From: Trichuris trichiura
Taxonomy: Eukaryota > Nematoda > Enoplea > Trichinellida > Trichuridae
DNA: 64,000 nt
NCBI GenBank assembly: GCA_037903355.1
Contig: JBAJFE010000014.1
Coordinates: forward strand, 6,820,001-6,884,000
Direction of reading: 5' to 3'
Shown here: positions 47,701-57,426 of the stretch, in pieces
How positions within the stretch are numbered: the stretch's first letter is position 1
Layout of the letters: each line of letters begins with the position of its first letter
Made by a program: the position numbers and the translations under genes
The notes under the pieces: model-generated
Seen by the model: only the letters and a program-made list of their open reading frames with translations
Databases searched by the model: none
Told to the model about the DNA's origin: nothing

Positions 47701-50700
47701 TTGTAGTGGAGCACGCAGCACATTTCAACCAGCTTCTGCAACCAAAGGTCCTTTGCTATGAAAGTAATCTACGCTTACGAAGGCTTAAAGACTTAAAGGG
47801 GCCCTTTACATTAGTTAGACACAATGTGACTTACAACCGCGATCAAGGAGCGTATATAAGTAAACTATGGACAAACATTGTCACACGCTACAACTGCCGT
47901 TCACTAAATGGATGACACACAGGAGCACCTGAAACAAGTAAAGAAACAAGTCACTAACACAAATGGGACAAATGAGAAATGGATGAAAGTATACATTACT
48001 TGAAACAAACAAGAAACAAATTCACAAATAGAAAAAATGGATAAAAAACGTGAATTAACGATGGAAGAAAAATTGAAAAATAAATCAATAGGTACACACA
48101 AAAAACTCCACAAGAAATACAGAACAAGTGGCAGCTGACAGACAAGGAAGAACTCCAACAGAAACCTTTAAAACACTCGTTTTAAACCGTTAAAAACGAT
48201 TGAAGGTTGACCTCGCTTCGGAAATTGCATTCATTTTATGACCGCTGAAGACGGGTCATGATTGACTTGAAAGCTCCGGAGATTAAAGGTTTTTGTACAT
48301 ATAACGGGACATTCACTACGTAATAAAGACAGTTCATCCGATAATCCTATTCAATACGATTCATTTCTCGTAGCCTACACAGTGCAGTATCACAAACGCT
48401 AATCGGCAGTTCTTCAGTTTTCGTGTTGGAGTTTAGGCAAGACAGTTTCAATTGAATGGACGGTTAGCATTGACAGGAAACTGAGTAATCAGGATTGACC
48501 TAGACTTGAACAGTCAGCCTCGCCCTAACTGTGCCAGTCATCACCATCCATTACGTGAGTAGGGTGTAGTTCCCTTCAAAACTTACAGTCGCCCTCGTTA
48601 TCCTCGGTTAAGTCGTCGCGAACTTTGAGCATTTTACCGCGTTAAGTTGAATTCCGCGTTATATAGGATACCCTATGAAAAAGGCCAAATAACTTATATT
48701 CTAGCCTATATTTCGTCCTGCCCACTTGAATTCCTTCCGGAACGGTTATCATACCTAGTGATCCTTCGAAGCTAGGTACTACGGAATCTAGCTATGAAAT
48801 AAAGACTTGAATGAGACTGCGCTTGTCCAGTGGGGTTAGCCATCATAGTCCAGGCCGTTAGACACAAGAAGGGATGAAAGTAAGATGCTCTTTCCTTAAA
48901 CGCCTGGGAAACGCTTTGCTTTAATGAGCTAAGCGATGTACTGGTGCGCGGGCTGGGTACACAGCAGGGGAAACATAAAATACACAGGCGCACATAAGCG
49001 GAAATAGTGAACATCACACGGAACACATTCTTATAGAGCAAAACGTCTACGGCAGAAACGTTTGGGGCAGTGTTTTTCAAGCGAAAGGCTGTTTGGGCCC
49101 CCCTGAGAACGTTCCTGAGCGTCCGGGCCCCCTTATTCTGATTAAGCAACTTCGAGCGCACTGATTGACCAATTTCAACGCATTGATTGGCTGAAATGGT
49201 TGCAACGCTAGAAGGTCAACTACAGCTGTACAGATTTATTTCTGCAGACTGTTTTTCGAAAAGTCACTGAGAGCTGCTTGGCTCGCCCAGATGCACTCGA
49301 ACTAGCCTGTGGATGTTGTGCTCGATTGAGGTAACTCGCAGACGCAGATCGCCGCGCTGACTATTTGCAGCTGACTGCGTTTCTTTGTCACTGGGTCCGT
49401 AACGATATTAAATGCGCGCTCCACTAGACTCGATGAGGGAAGACAAATCAGTAACTTTTTTACCACATCCCATACACCAGGGTACAATCCCGGGACTTCT
49501 TTATGCAGCCAGAAATGCTGATAACCCTGTGACAACCTGGCCTTCAGCTCCACGTTCGACTGCAACTCCAGCAGCTCTTCTTGCAGTGAGATCTCTTCGT
49601 CGTCTGAATTTGATAGCCGATTGATCACCCAGTCTGAGATCACCATGGACAAAAATATCCCGAAAGCGGCGTGTGAAATCGTCGTGCAGCGTTTTGAGAT
49701 GCTCACAGTACAGTTCCACATCCGCCTCAGGGATCCCATTTTCGTTTCCCACTTGGGCGAGACTTCGAAACTGGGACAACTTGCCCCTTGCGAAGTTGCG
49801 CTTGAAAAAAAGCAGCTTTGACATGAACGCAGAGATAACAGATTTTGTCTAAATCAAGTTCAGGTCGTCCGCCTGGAGCTGCTTATTCATCTCATTATGC
49901 TAAGTACGCGATGTCCGCTTTGCGATTACGCAGGTTCTCGCTCAATGAACCGTCCTCCTGTTGAAAAAATTGAAGAACGGATTCGTACAGGTCAAAAAAT
50001 CTCGACAGGCAAGCACCTTTTGACAGCTATCTGACTCCTGTGTGCAGAAGTAGACGACTGAAATCTTTATTTTCATCACATGGTCGTCGAAAAAGTATGT
50101 CACTGAATGGATTACTTATGATTTTGTTTACCGCGTTGATGACATACCGAAGGGATTCATTCAAACAACGGGGGACGAGATGCTGCCGATGTAACATACA
50201 ATGGATCCATAGCACGTCGGGAACTATGTTTTTTAGACACGACATGAGTTCCCGCTGACAGCTGAGCATAGCTGGTGCACCATCTGTTGCTACGGCTATT
50301 ACGTTCTGAAGAAGAATTGCTTTTTCCATAAAGAATTCCTCCACTACATGAAAGATGGACTCACCCCTTCTATCTGTAGTCAATTCTTTCGAAAACAATA
50401 ATTCTTGTACGAGCAGTTCTTCTTTTATAAACCTGACGTAGGCCAGTAAAAGCGACTCATTTCCAGGCAATGTAGATTCGTCCAATTGCGACGAGAATTC
50501 CCTCTCTCTGGGCATGCAGCAGAGCGTCTGTTGTAAATTTACATGCACAACACTCAGAGTTCGGTTAGGAGCTGTATTTTACTGTCAGCACACGCCTAAC
50601 TAACAAGCACGGGGATCCAACGAAAGTGTAACATAGCGAGCAGACCGGAGAGCGAGAGCCAACCGGCAAACAATGAGTCAGAAAAAACTGCAAACGCTGA

Positions 50701-53001
50701 CTACCTTTCTTGCGTTACAACCGGCAAGACTCATCTGCAGAGTCTGCCTATCCTTTTCTAACGGCGTCTATTTGGTGTCGCCAGCCATTGCACGGATTCG
50801 TCTCTGAACAGTATCATTGCTCGGTGGTGTTTTCCTGGTAACATCACCTGCATTTTGGTGAAGCACGGTTTCCAGAACTTCAGTTGTGGGGAGGGGAGGG
50901 GGAATTTTCAATTTCTCGCCGATCGTATGAGGCTTACCCGCTTTCGCAATTAACAATGAAATTCTATATGACGCTGCAAGTCCGTCACGATCTGCTTTTG
51001 AAAGAGATGGTATCATACTGTTTAGTATTCTCTTCTTCATTACCTTCTCCCCAGGCCTCGGTAGTAGGACACGTCCTTATTACTCATGTTCAGGTGCTGC
51101 CTCATTAAATGGCGTTTCATCCTGGACGGCTTCATAGACTCGTTTGAGAAAACTCTTTCGCACAGCAAACATACAGGTGGTTGTTCCGTACCACGCGTAA
51201 CAGCGAAACCAAAGCGGAGGTATTTGCTGCTATGTTGCCTACATTTCTTGCTCGGTTGAGCCATGACTGGGCCTCTCTAAAGTTACTTCTCGAAACCAAC
51301 TAGACAAGTATATCACAGACTTACCGCGGGATAGCCTACTGAATTTGTGCCGGCGAAACTGGAGCGAGCGTAGGAGAAAAGCAACTGTACAGACAAAGCG
51401 TTCGCAGAAAATGTGTGAGCAGCACACGCAATTCCCTGTCGTTAATGCGTATGCTAGCATTGTAGCTGCGTGGACAATAGACGCGGAGAAAGAAAGGGAA
51501 GAAAAAGAGCGTCGACTTTTAGAGAGTTAGCGTAAGAGATGGTAGTCGTTGACTAAATTGCGAAGCAGAGTCATTGCTACCAAGCTACGCCAACACGCGC
51601 TAATCGTTGGTTAAATCGTAAAGCAGGTGCATATATATCGCAAAAACTATGGTGCATTCTGATAACGCGGGCAACTATTCTCTGATAGTTGTGCTCAACG
51701 CGTCTCAGCAGAAAGCTTCCCTTACTCAACCCTACGCCGGGAAGGTCACGTTGACAAACATACGATCCCTTCTGCCGTGTGTTCTGGATGGCCATTTTCA
51801 TGAGCGGTGATTGGTTCATGTGGTGAATTGTGTGTGGGGTAGCCAGCGTCACGCATAGCATGCAACTGTATCTTAACCAGTACGCACAATACCTGACCCT
51901 CGGACCGTTTCTTCTTATGCACTTCAACACGATGGCCCAGGTTGGGCATGTGCCTCCAACAGCTAAAATAGGCTCCCCAAGGGCCCCCGTTGGGCTACAT
52001 GACCCACCGTGAGAATCACTGTCTTAAGTGATCGTTTTGCTTTTCGAAGGATATACATTTACTAATGCACATAGGTATGCAATGATAGACTTTGGTCTAG
52101 CCCTGCCGTACAAGAGCACCAGTCAAGTCTTGTTCCAACATGCGGTAAGAACTGTATTTGTGGAAAATTTCGAATTAACTGGATATCTTATTTCAGACCG
52201 TACTTAATAACTCGGAAGAGAAGAAACTCAGTTGTCCGTCAAGCATATGTTGTTGCAGCAGAACTAAAGGATTGTTGTGTAATTCTTGCATGAAAAAGTG
52301 AACAAACTGCATCCCTAAAAACGCAGCATTTTCTCGTGATTTAGTATTTTTAGGCCAAGACCCAGTGTTAATATGACGGGAACTGTTGGCTACCGTGCTC
52401 CTGAAACCATAATCTATGCTGCTAATAGTATTGCCCCTGCGATTGATATTTGGGCAGCTGGTGTTGTTTTTCTATGTCTGTTAAGTCATCATTATCCCTT
52501 TTGGGTCCCGGAGGACGACTTGGCTTCTCTAGCACAGATATTTGCTATGCTGGGAACAGATATCGTATGTCATGCAGCTAAACGAATGAGTACTTTCCGT
52601 GGCGGCTGTCACTGAATTTTCGTTTGCTCATTGTAGAAAGAGAGCTTGAATCGTCTGTTTACTATCCACCTTTAAATATGGCAAAGATATGCACCTTCTT
52701 GGCCAATAGTTTCGAAGTACGAGCAACAACTACCAAAGAAAAACTGTGCAATAATTGTACGGCCGGGGCATCTGTATTAAGACTTTCAGGTTCGACTTGC
52801 TTTTGTTTGAATAATCCGCCTGGTGTGCACAGAAAATCCAACGATTTCATGATATATGCGTTACTCTACGCTATGCTGCAACCTGACCCTGAAAAACGAA
52901 TATCGGCCGAAGAAGCGCTTAAGAGCAAATACTTCGGATCGATTACGCAGGTTAATGGAAAGTGCAATGACAGGGCGGAAGGAGGTGTTTGTTCCTCTTA
53001 G
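44710..53001 (+). CDS. CDC7: CDC7-type Ser/Thr kinase, eight exons
   Basis: Exons 44710-44797, 44920-45046, 45095-45188, 45241-45383, 52075-52144, 52197-52297, 52354-52598 and 52637-53001 join in phase to 410 codons plus stop. Kinase landmarks: glycine loop GCGAFSSV (residues 28-35), Lys50 in FALK, Glu64, HRDVKPSN (135-142), DFG (156-158), a short Cys-rich insert SICCCSRTKGLLCNSC, APE (223-225) and AIDIWAAGV. The YAMIDFGLA stretch, the Cys cluster before the activation segment and DDLASLAQI fit CDC7, the DBF4-dependent kinase that fires replication origins by phosphorylating MCM. The family's large kinase inserts are nearly absent, so this is a compact version. Intron 4 is about 6.7 kb and packed with transposons; the others are 38-122 nt. 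The 38-nt last intron (donor GTGGCG) is the least certain join. Confidence 0.9.
45913..45952 (-). ncRNA. Hammerhead-ribozyme-like motif, left arm
   Basis: On the minus strand: CTGAAGA, GGGTC...GACTT hairpin, GAAA, GCTCCGGAG. It is the inverted partner of 48245-48284. Confidence 0.45.
46282..47045 (-). CDS. Penelope-like protein, C-terminal part with GIY-YIG nuclease (left arm)
   Basis: 249 codons open from the first Met. The N-terminal half (MIDRAINLCDPEYLQPKLDY...) is the region after RT in Penelope-like proteins. The C-terminal half carries the GIY-YIG endonuclease: AIDCTCSGVYIGETSN, EHRFNEHIKK, then a conserved tail YNRDQGAYISKLWTNIV. RT motifs A-C are missing from this truncated copy. 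It differs from the right-arm ORF at only a few residues (A/S, T/I, R/K, S/P). An open frame without RT may still make a protein, but this is unlikely to be functional alone. Confidence 0.85.
47070..47915 (+). CDS. Penelope-like protein, C-terminal part with GIY-YIG nuclease (right arm)
   Basis: The open frame from 47142 encodes 257 residues; upstream, 47070-47141 continues the Penelope-like coding (GLKTRVYRKPTQTDQ, then a stop, then FSSHHPRS). Same domains as the left arm, with GVYIGETS as the GIY-YIG core. This arm extends about 70-100 bp further toward RT than the left arm. Confidence 0.85.
48245..48284 (+). ncRNA. Hammerhead-ribozyme-like motif, right arm
   Basis: CTGAAGA, imperfect GGGTC/GACTT hairpin, GAAA, GCTCCGGAG, then ATT instead of GTC. 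Probably decayed at the cleavage site. Confidence 0.45.
48586..49067 (-). mobile_element. Tigger-type element, family B, 3' fragment
   Basis: Terminus CAGTCGCCCTCGTTATCC preceded by TA (48584-48585). Colinear with 55435-55531 plus 57518-57905, including GGATACCCTATGAAAAAGGCC, which is the empty site of the Penelope-like insertion there. Truncated on the right by the hAT element. Confidence 0.78.
49302..51264 (-). pseudogene. hAT transposase, ZBED5-like, broken by a solo LTR
   Basis: Minus-strand fragments in order: 51264-51040 with a BED zinc finger (RFGFAVTRG, PVCLLCERVFSNE, RMKRHLMRQH); 51040-50768 (IAKAGKPHTIGEKL); after the solo LTR, 50523-50027 (QLDESTLPGNESLLLAYVR, VATDGAPAMLSC, CMLHRQHL); then pieces to 49302 with the dimerisation motif CLPSSSLVERAFNIV. 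Excising the LTR keeps the frame across the junction, apart from one TAG at 50770-50768. Other stops and shifts near 50020-49830 make it inactive. It is the better preserved partner of the copy at 41030-43690. Confidence 0.85.
50529..50763 (-). repeat. Solo LTR of the copia family
   Basis: 235 bp starting TGTTGTAAATTT and ending TTTTCTAACG. It is homologous along its length to the LTRs at 1081 and 4445 but clearly diverged in the middle. Flanked by a 5-bp duplication GCGTC (50524-50528 and 50764-50768). It is the product of LTR-LTR recombination, inserted in the hAT transposase gene. Confidence 0.9.
51650..52021 (-). mobile_element. hAT-type MITE
   Basis: The right terminus ends ...CACCGTGAGAATCACTG at 52021. 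The interior is the reverse complement of 22158-22550 (GATAACGCGGGCAACTATTC, GTAGCCAGCGTCACGCATAG). It sits just 5' of CDC7 exon 5. Confidence 0.7.
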
Positions 53002-53136
53002 CTCTACCTTTAACTTACGATTTTTTGCCCGTGAGTCGTTCATTAAGCGGAAGTGCTTGTTTGAAACGTAAAGTAAATCTTGACATTTGGACAGCTCATA
53101 TTTTTAAAGTATGACCTTGCAGGCTTTTTTCGGTTA

Positions 53137-53230
53137 CAGTAGAACCTCCGTATCGGTGGGGGACGTGTTCCAGGAGTGGCCGCGGATAAAGGCTAAAGTT
53201 TATGAGCGCGTACATGTTGCGACTTTAGTG
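53137..53230 (+). mobile_element. pogo-type terminus, partner end not found
   Basis: TA followed by CAGTAGAACCTCCGTATCGG, a typical pogo/Tigger end, just 3' of CDC7. I could not find the matching inverted end, so the extent is unknown. Confidence 0.5.
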
Positions 53231-53880
53231 AGAATGCATTCGCGCAAAAATAAGTCAGTTTAGCTCGATATTAATGCCTCCTAGGTAGCGTGTCATCAAA
53301 CCAATGTTTCTCAAAAGGCGCAGGTCAACAAACCTTTGCTCTATCTATTTTACCCAGCCATCAAGCCGATGCTCCTGCTGAAAAGTCCGTCAGCAAACGT
53401 GGACACTGAGCAGCGCGTTCTGATTCATAAGCTGCTATATCATCTCAAACAGCGCGGTCCTTCGTTGTCTCGTAACTGTCAGGGACCAGTACAGACGCAG
53501 ACGCCGGCATGCTGTGTCAGACCTTGCTTTGAATGAGGCTTATTAGTTCTGCACGGCCGTTTACTGAATCTTTTGTCCGCATTAGTAGCAGCCTTGTGAG
53601 TCGCTGGTAAAGAAACATATAGCGTCACTATCTTGTTGGCGCTCTATCAATGAGGAACTGCAAGATGCTAGGAACCTCGCCTGTCCGGTCAGAAAGGGTA
53701 AGCAGTTTTATAAAAAAAAAGTGTAGGAAACCCATGGTAACTCCGTCAAGAATATTATTTTAATGATTAGGTCGATCCACATGTAGGAACCAGTTTTCTT
53801 ACGCGGGCTATGCATTGTGTAATACCCAACTGCGCGGGTGGCCCTATTGTATATCGTGGTGGGATAGGAAGTTTCACTTA
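53231..53880. other. No gene recognised
   Basis: The GC-richer piece 53330-53535 has an open frame without recognisable domains. A TGTTTCTCAAAAGGC sequence at 53306 resembles a hAT end. Confidence 0.3.
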
Positions 53881-53962
53881 GAAAAGCTTGCTGGATGTGT
53901 CCGTTTATCTGTAGAAACGTCTGATGACGATTTATTGTTCCTTGGTTCCTTCACTTAGAAAA

Positions 53963-54048
53963 GCTTGCTGGAGGAGTCCGTTTATCTTCTACAGATAAAG
54001 TTATCTGTCTATCTATCTTCTACACATAAACGGACTCCTCCAGCAAGC
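53963..54048. repeat. Foldback, 23-bp arms
   Basis: GCTTGCTGGAGGAGTCCGTT at 53963 is repeated inverted ending at 54048. A direct copy of AGAAAAGCTTGCTGGA also lies at 53879. CTGATGACGATTT occurs on both sides (53921 and 54063). Confidence 0.8.
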
Positions 54049-54352
54049 CGTTTCTACAACGGCTGATGACGATTTTAAGCCTAACCGGAAAACTTCAGAA
54101 ATAAAACCTTTCTTGCTTGTTACAACGGGACGTGTTCCGTAAAAAACTTCACATATTCGACCTTCTATTAACAGAACTGACACTTACACTGGCGTCTCTA
54201 TCTCATTTTTTTTCACTGACCCATTTGAAGTTACAGAAAGCGTACTCGTAGCCTTCGAGGCTTCCTTTGCACGTTGTCAGCGAAAGAAATCGCGTCGTAT
54301 TTCCTCGTAGTCCTTATCAGTGCTTTTCGATTTTGCTAGATAGTGTATGTCT

Positions 54353-54514
54353 CATAGTTAATCTTCTGGTTCACGGGTTTGGCCTGTTTGATGTATCTGT
54401 AAGTAAACTTCAAAGTGCCCTAACAACGAATGGATGAGCATATCCATTGCACTTTGAAGTTTACTTACAGATACATCAAACAGGCCAAACCCGTGAACCA
54501 GAAGATTAACTATG
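54353..54514. repeat. Perfect foldback, 66-bp arms and 30-nt loop
   Basis: Arms 54353-54418 and 54449-54514 are exact inverted copies. The loop contains AACGAATGGATGAGC, a motif shared with the foldbacks near 7555, 32090, 55150 and 63560. Confidence 0.92.
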
Positions 54515-55434
54515 AAACAACCGAAGCTTTCGAAACAGAGAGTGTATGCTCATAATTTTCTTCACTGACGACGACGAAAGGAGGCCTTGAAGGTTACGCG
54601 TACGTTTTCTGTGGTTTCTGTGGTCTTTTTACCCTTTATCAAGGCAGCTTGTGAGAAAAAAAACGAAACTTTTTGGACCTGTTGCAAGACACCACTTTTA
54701 TCCGTCATAAATTCAGATCACTGTTGGATCTTGCTCAATTTCTTCGGCTACGTATTCACAAAGACGCATCAAAGATCTTTTCAAAAGCTTCACAAAATAA
54801 ACTTTGTTACTTTCTCTTTTTTAAGAATAGTGCTCTCGCGTGCTGGGCACACACATTCAGGATCCCCGCAACTGGAATAAGCCTGAATCCAGAGCACTAG
54901 AAGTGTAAGAACTTTGCGCAACACTTCTGCCACTGTTAACTATTCAGAAAAGTACAGAACATTTCTAATTTCCGGAGCTTTGGGAATATTACATTTGCCT
55001 TCTTCAGCGCTCAACATGAATGTGACCAACAGTTGCTCATTAGCGTCTACGACTGGGAATGGGTTAACAGCGTGAATTTTTGCTTTCATCTTCGCACGGC
55101 TTCTTCCAGTTCTTTGTAAGTGCATCTGTAAAATCCAGAACGCCCTACTGACGAACGGATGAGCAGGTTGTTATTATTGCGCTCTTGTCATTCGCCGCAA
55201 AAATTATATTAATTTAGTCAATCCAGCCACAAGAGCAACAACAACATAGCTCTCGAGTCCAGAGACGCGCCCACAATTCGTACAGTATCCCGTCAGCCTG
55301 ACAGTCATGACCTGCTACCCTGCTCTCCCTCCATTTAAGGCCGTCCCAGCTGAACGATCACGCGTAGATGATGTCATCGCGAAAGAGGGCCGGACGACTG
55401 CGTTGGCGTGCAGGGCAAGTGAATGAGGAGGATA
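54515..55434. other. No gene recognised, foldback-like fragment
   Basis: TTCTTCCAGTTCTTTGTAAGTG...GACGAACGGATGAGCAGG at 55098-55170 resembles the left arm and loop of the foldback at 54353. No supported coding. Confidence 0.35.
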
Positions 55435-55578
55435 CAGTCGGCCCTCGTTATCCGCCGTTAATTCGTCCAAAATTCTGAGCGTTTCACCGCGTTAAGCTGA
55501 ACGCGCGTTATATAGGATACCCTATGAAAAATGAAGAAATTTATTACGGATATGTCCCGTTTGTTTTGTATATAAAAA

Positions 55579-55617
55579 GACTCCGGAGCTTTCGGGTCAT
55601 TCGAGACCCGTCATCAG
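55579..55617 (-). ncRNA. Hammerhead-ribozyme-like motif, left repeat of element B
   Basis: Exact inverse of 57388-57426: CTGATGA, GGGTC/GACCC hairpin, GAAA, GCTCCGGAG, TC. Confidence 0.5.
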
Positions 55618-55639
55618 CGGTCTTAAGATCATCAAACCG

Positions 55640-57043
55640 CTAACAGGCAAGGAACCATCCTTTGTCAAAAACAGCAAAACGCTCGTCAACGAAATAAGGA
55701 ACTATTGTTTGGAACCTGACGAGATTTTAGTCAGCTATGATGTAAAAAACTTATTTCCCAGCATCCCAATATCAGACACCCTAGAGACCTTACACAATCT
55801 CCTCTAAACGGACATAAATCTACCCAGCAGAACTAAATTAAATCCCTTTCACATTGTCAAGCTGGTTTCGTTTTACATGCAAGAAGGCAATTACTTCACT
55901 TTTGATAACAAGTTCTATAAACAATCTAACGGAGTACCTATGAGAAGGCCCCTACCCCCTGTATTAGCGGAAATTTTTAAGGAAAACTTTGAAAGACAAA
56001 TGTTCAGAACTATAGACAGACACATAGCTCCACGCCTTTTTAAAAGATACGTAGACGACATCTTTGTCATTATAAAAGCTGGAAAAGAAGAAAATTTTTA
56101 CAATTCCTCAACAACGTCCGTCCTAACCAAATAGTCTTCACAATGGAAAAAGAAGATAACAAAACCTTACCCTTTCTAGACGCCTTAATTATTCGCTCAA
56201 GCGAAGGCCTTAAAACCAGAGTGTATAGAAAACCCACACACACAGATCAGTACCTCAATTTTTCATCACATCACCCACGATCAGTAATGCGTGGTATCCT
56301 CTCCGGAATGATAAACAGAGCATTCAATTTATGCAGTCCCGAATATCTCCAACCAGAAATTAACTACATTAGAAAAATCTTCTACAAAAACGGTTATCCT
56401 AAATCCTTTATCAACCAAGTGCTCAACCACAAGCTTCGCACACGTGAGTCTCCAGGGCAAAACACTCCGCACGACACTTGTCTGGTTATTCCTTATGTGG
56501 CAGGTCTGGCGAAAAGATTGTCCAATTAGGAAAAAGACTAGGCTTCAGACTCTTTTTCAAAAGTTCGCCCAACCTCAGGGCAATCCTTCGCACAGACAAA
56601 ACTAAAATCCCCGAAAACAAAAAGACAGGATTAATATACGCGGTTGAATGTTCTTGCTCAGGGATTTATATTGGTGAAACGGGAAACACCCTGGAGCATA
56701 GATTTAACGAACACATAAAAAACTCACAAGTTACAATAACGCGAAAGCCATACTGAACAATGGCACCAGTCTAACCACACAGCGAGGCAGACCAATCGTG
56801 GACCCAAAAATTACAATGGAAAAAGCCAAACAAGCTTCTGCTAGGGTGGAGCATGCGACGAAATTTACTCAACCACTCCACCCAAGAGTTTTATGCTACG
56901 AAAACAATCTACGGTTAAGAAGAATCAAAGAAGCACTATACGTTAGACACAATACGACTTACAACCGCGATCAAGGAGTGGACATAAGTGGGATTTGGAC
57001 AAATATTGTGACGCGGTATAATTGTTGCTCTCTCACCAGATGA
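55640..57043 (+). pseudogene. Penelope-like RT and GIY-YIG endonuclease, frameshifted
   Basis: Plus-strand fragments 55640-56131, 56143-56529, 56478-56756 and 56798-57043. RT motifs: VSYDVKNLFPSIP (motif A), NGVPMRRPLPPVLAEIF (motif B) and KRYVDDIFVI (motif C, both Asp present). Then DRAFNLC-type connection, and a GIY-YIG nuclease with CSCSGIYIGETGN and EHRFNEHIK, ending YNRDQGVDISGIWTNIV. An in-frame stop follows LHNLL (55805), and frameshifts occur near 56110, 56500 and 56750. The RT N-terminus is missing, so the element is 5'-truncated as well as mutated. Confidence 0.88.
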
Positions 57044-57387
57044 AATACAATAGCCCGGATAGAAAAAAGAAAAAAAGAAAAAACAACTAATTAGAACAAA
57101 TAGAAATAGATAGAACGGCAATATATATGGAACAAAGAAAGAAAAAAGAAGAAAGAAAGAAAGAAAAATGGATGCAAAATGAAAAAACAGTGAACCAACC
57201 ACAAAAAATGTTCGAAACTACCCAGCAAAGACACAATCTACACGATATACGGAACAAGAAAAAGAAGTGCGCTGACAGACCCAGATACCAGAACCTACCA
57301 ACGAAAAACTTTAAAAATGCCCGCTCTAAAATCCTCAGAAACATTAGGGCACTCGCTGCCACGAGTCATATAAACAACTTAAGACCG

Positions 57388-57426
57388 CTGATGACGGGTC
57401 TCGAATGACCCGAAAGCTCCGGAGTC
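57388..57426 (+). ncRNA. Hammerhead-ribozyme-like motif, right repeat of element B
   Basis: CTGATGA, a five-base-pair hairpin GGGTC/GACCC, GAAA, then GCTCCGGAG and TC, in the 5'-3' order of the hammerhead core. The palindromic CTCCGGAG could serve as helix III, best in a dimer. AAGAC upstream and GTCTT downstream could pair as a closing helix. The extra C after CTGATGA and G after GAAA depart from the consensus. Hammerhead motifs in Penelope-like terminal repeats are established; activity here is untested. Confidence 0.55.

Larger units (their letters stand above)
45830..48375. mobile_element. Penelope-like pair in inverted orientation, CDC7 intron 4
   Basis: Two Penelope-like 3' parts face away from a centre at about 47045-47070. 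The left arm (45830-47045) reads on the minus strand, the right (47070-48375) on the plus strand. Each has the RT-connection region and a GIY-YIG endonuclease, then a 3' non-coding part with a hammerhead-like motif. Neither has the RT catalytic motifs. The arms look about 99% identical by eye. Confidence 0.88.
49068..51300 (-). mobile_element. hAT element with ZBED5-like transposase gene
   Basis: The left terminus CAGTGTTTTTCAAG at 49068 interrupts the Tigger-B fragment. The minus-strand transposase occupies 51264-49302. The right terminus is uncertain. The next CAGTGATTCTCACGG-type end is at 52021, but the sequence 51650-52021 looks like a separate MITE and flanking 8-mers do not match. Confidence 0.7.

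Noticed and set aside
49068..52021. A single 2.95-kb hAT element joining the transposase gene and the right MITE end
   Set aside because: The termini types fit, but flanking 8-mers (GTTTGGGG and TCTTAAGT) differ and 51650-52021 is colinear with an independent MITE at 22158, so one element cannot be shown.
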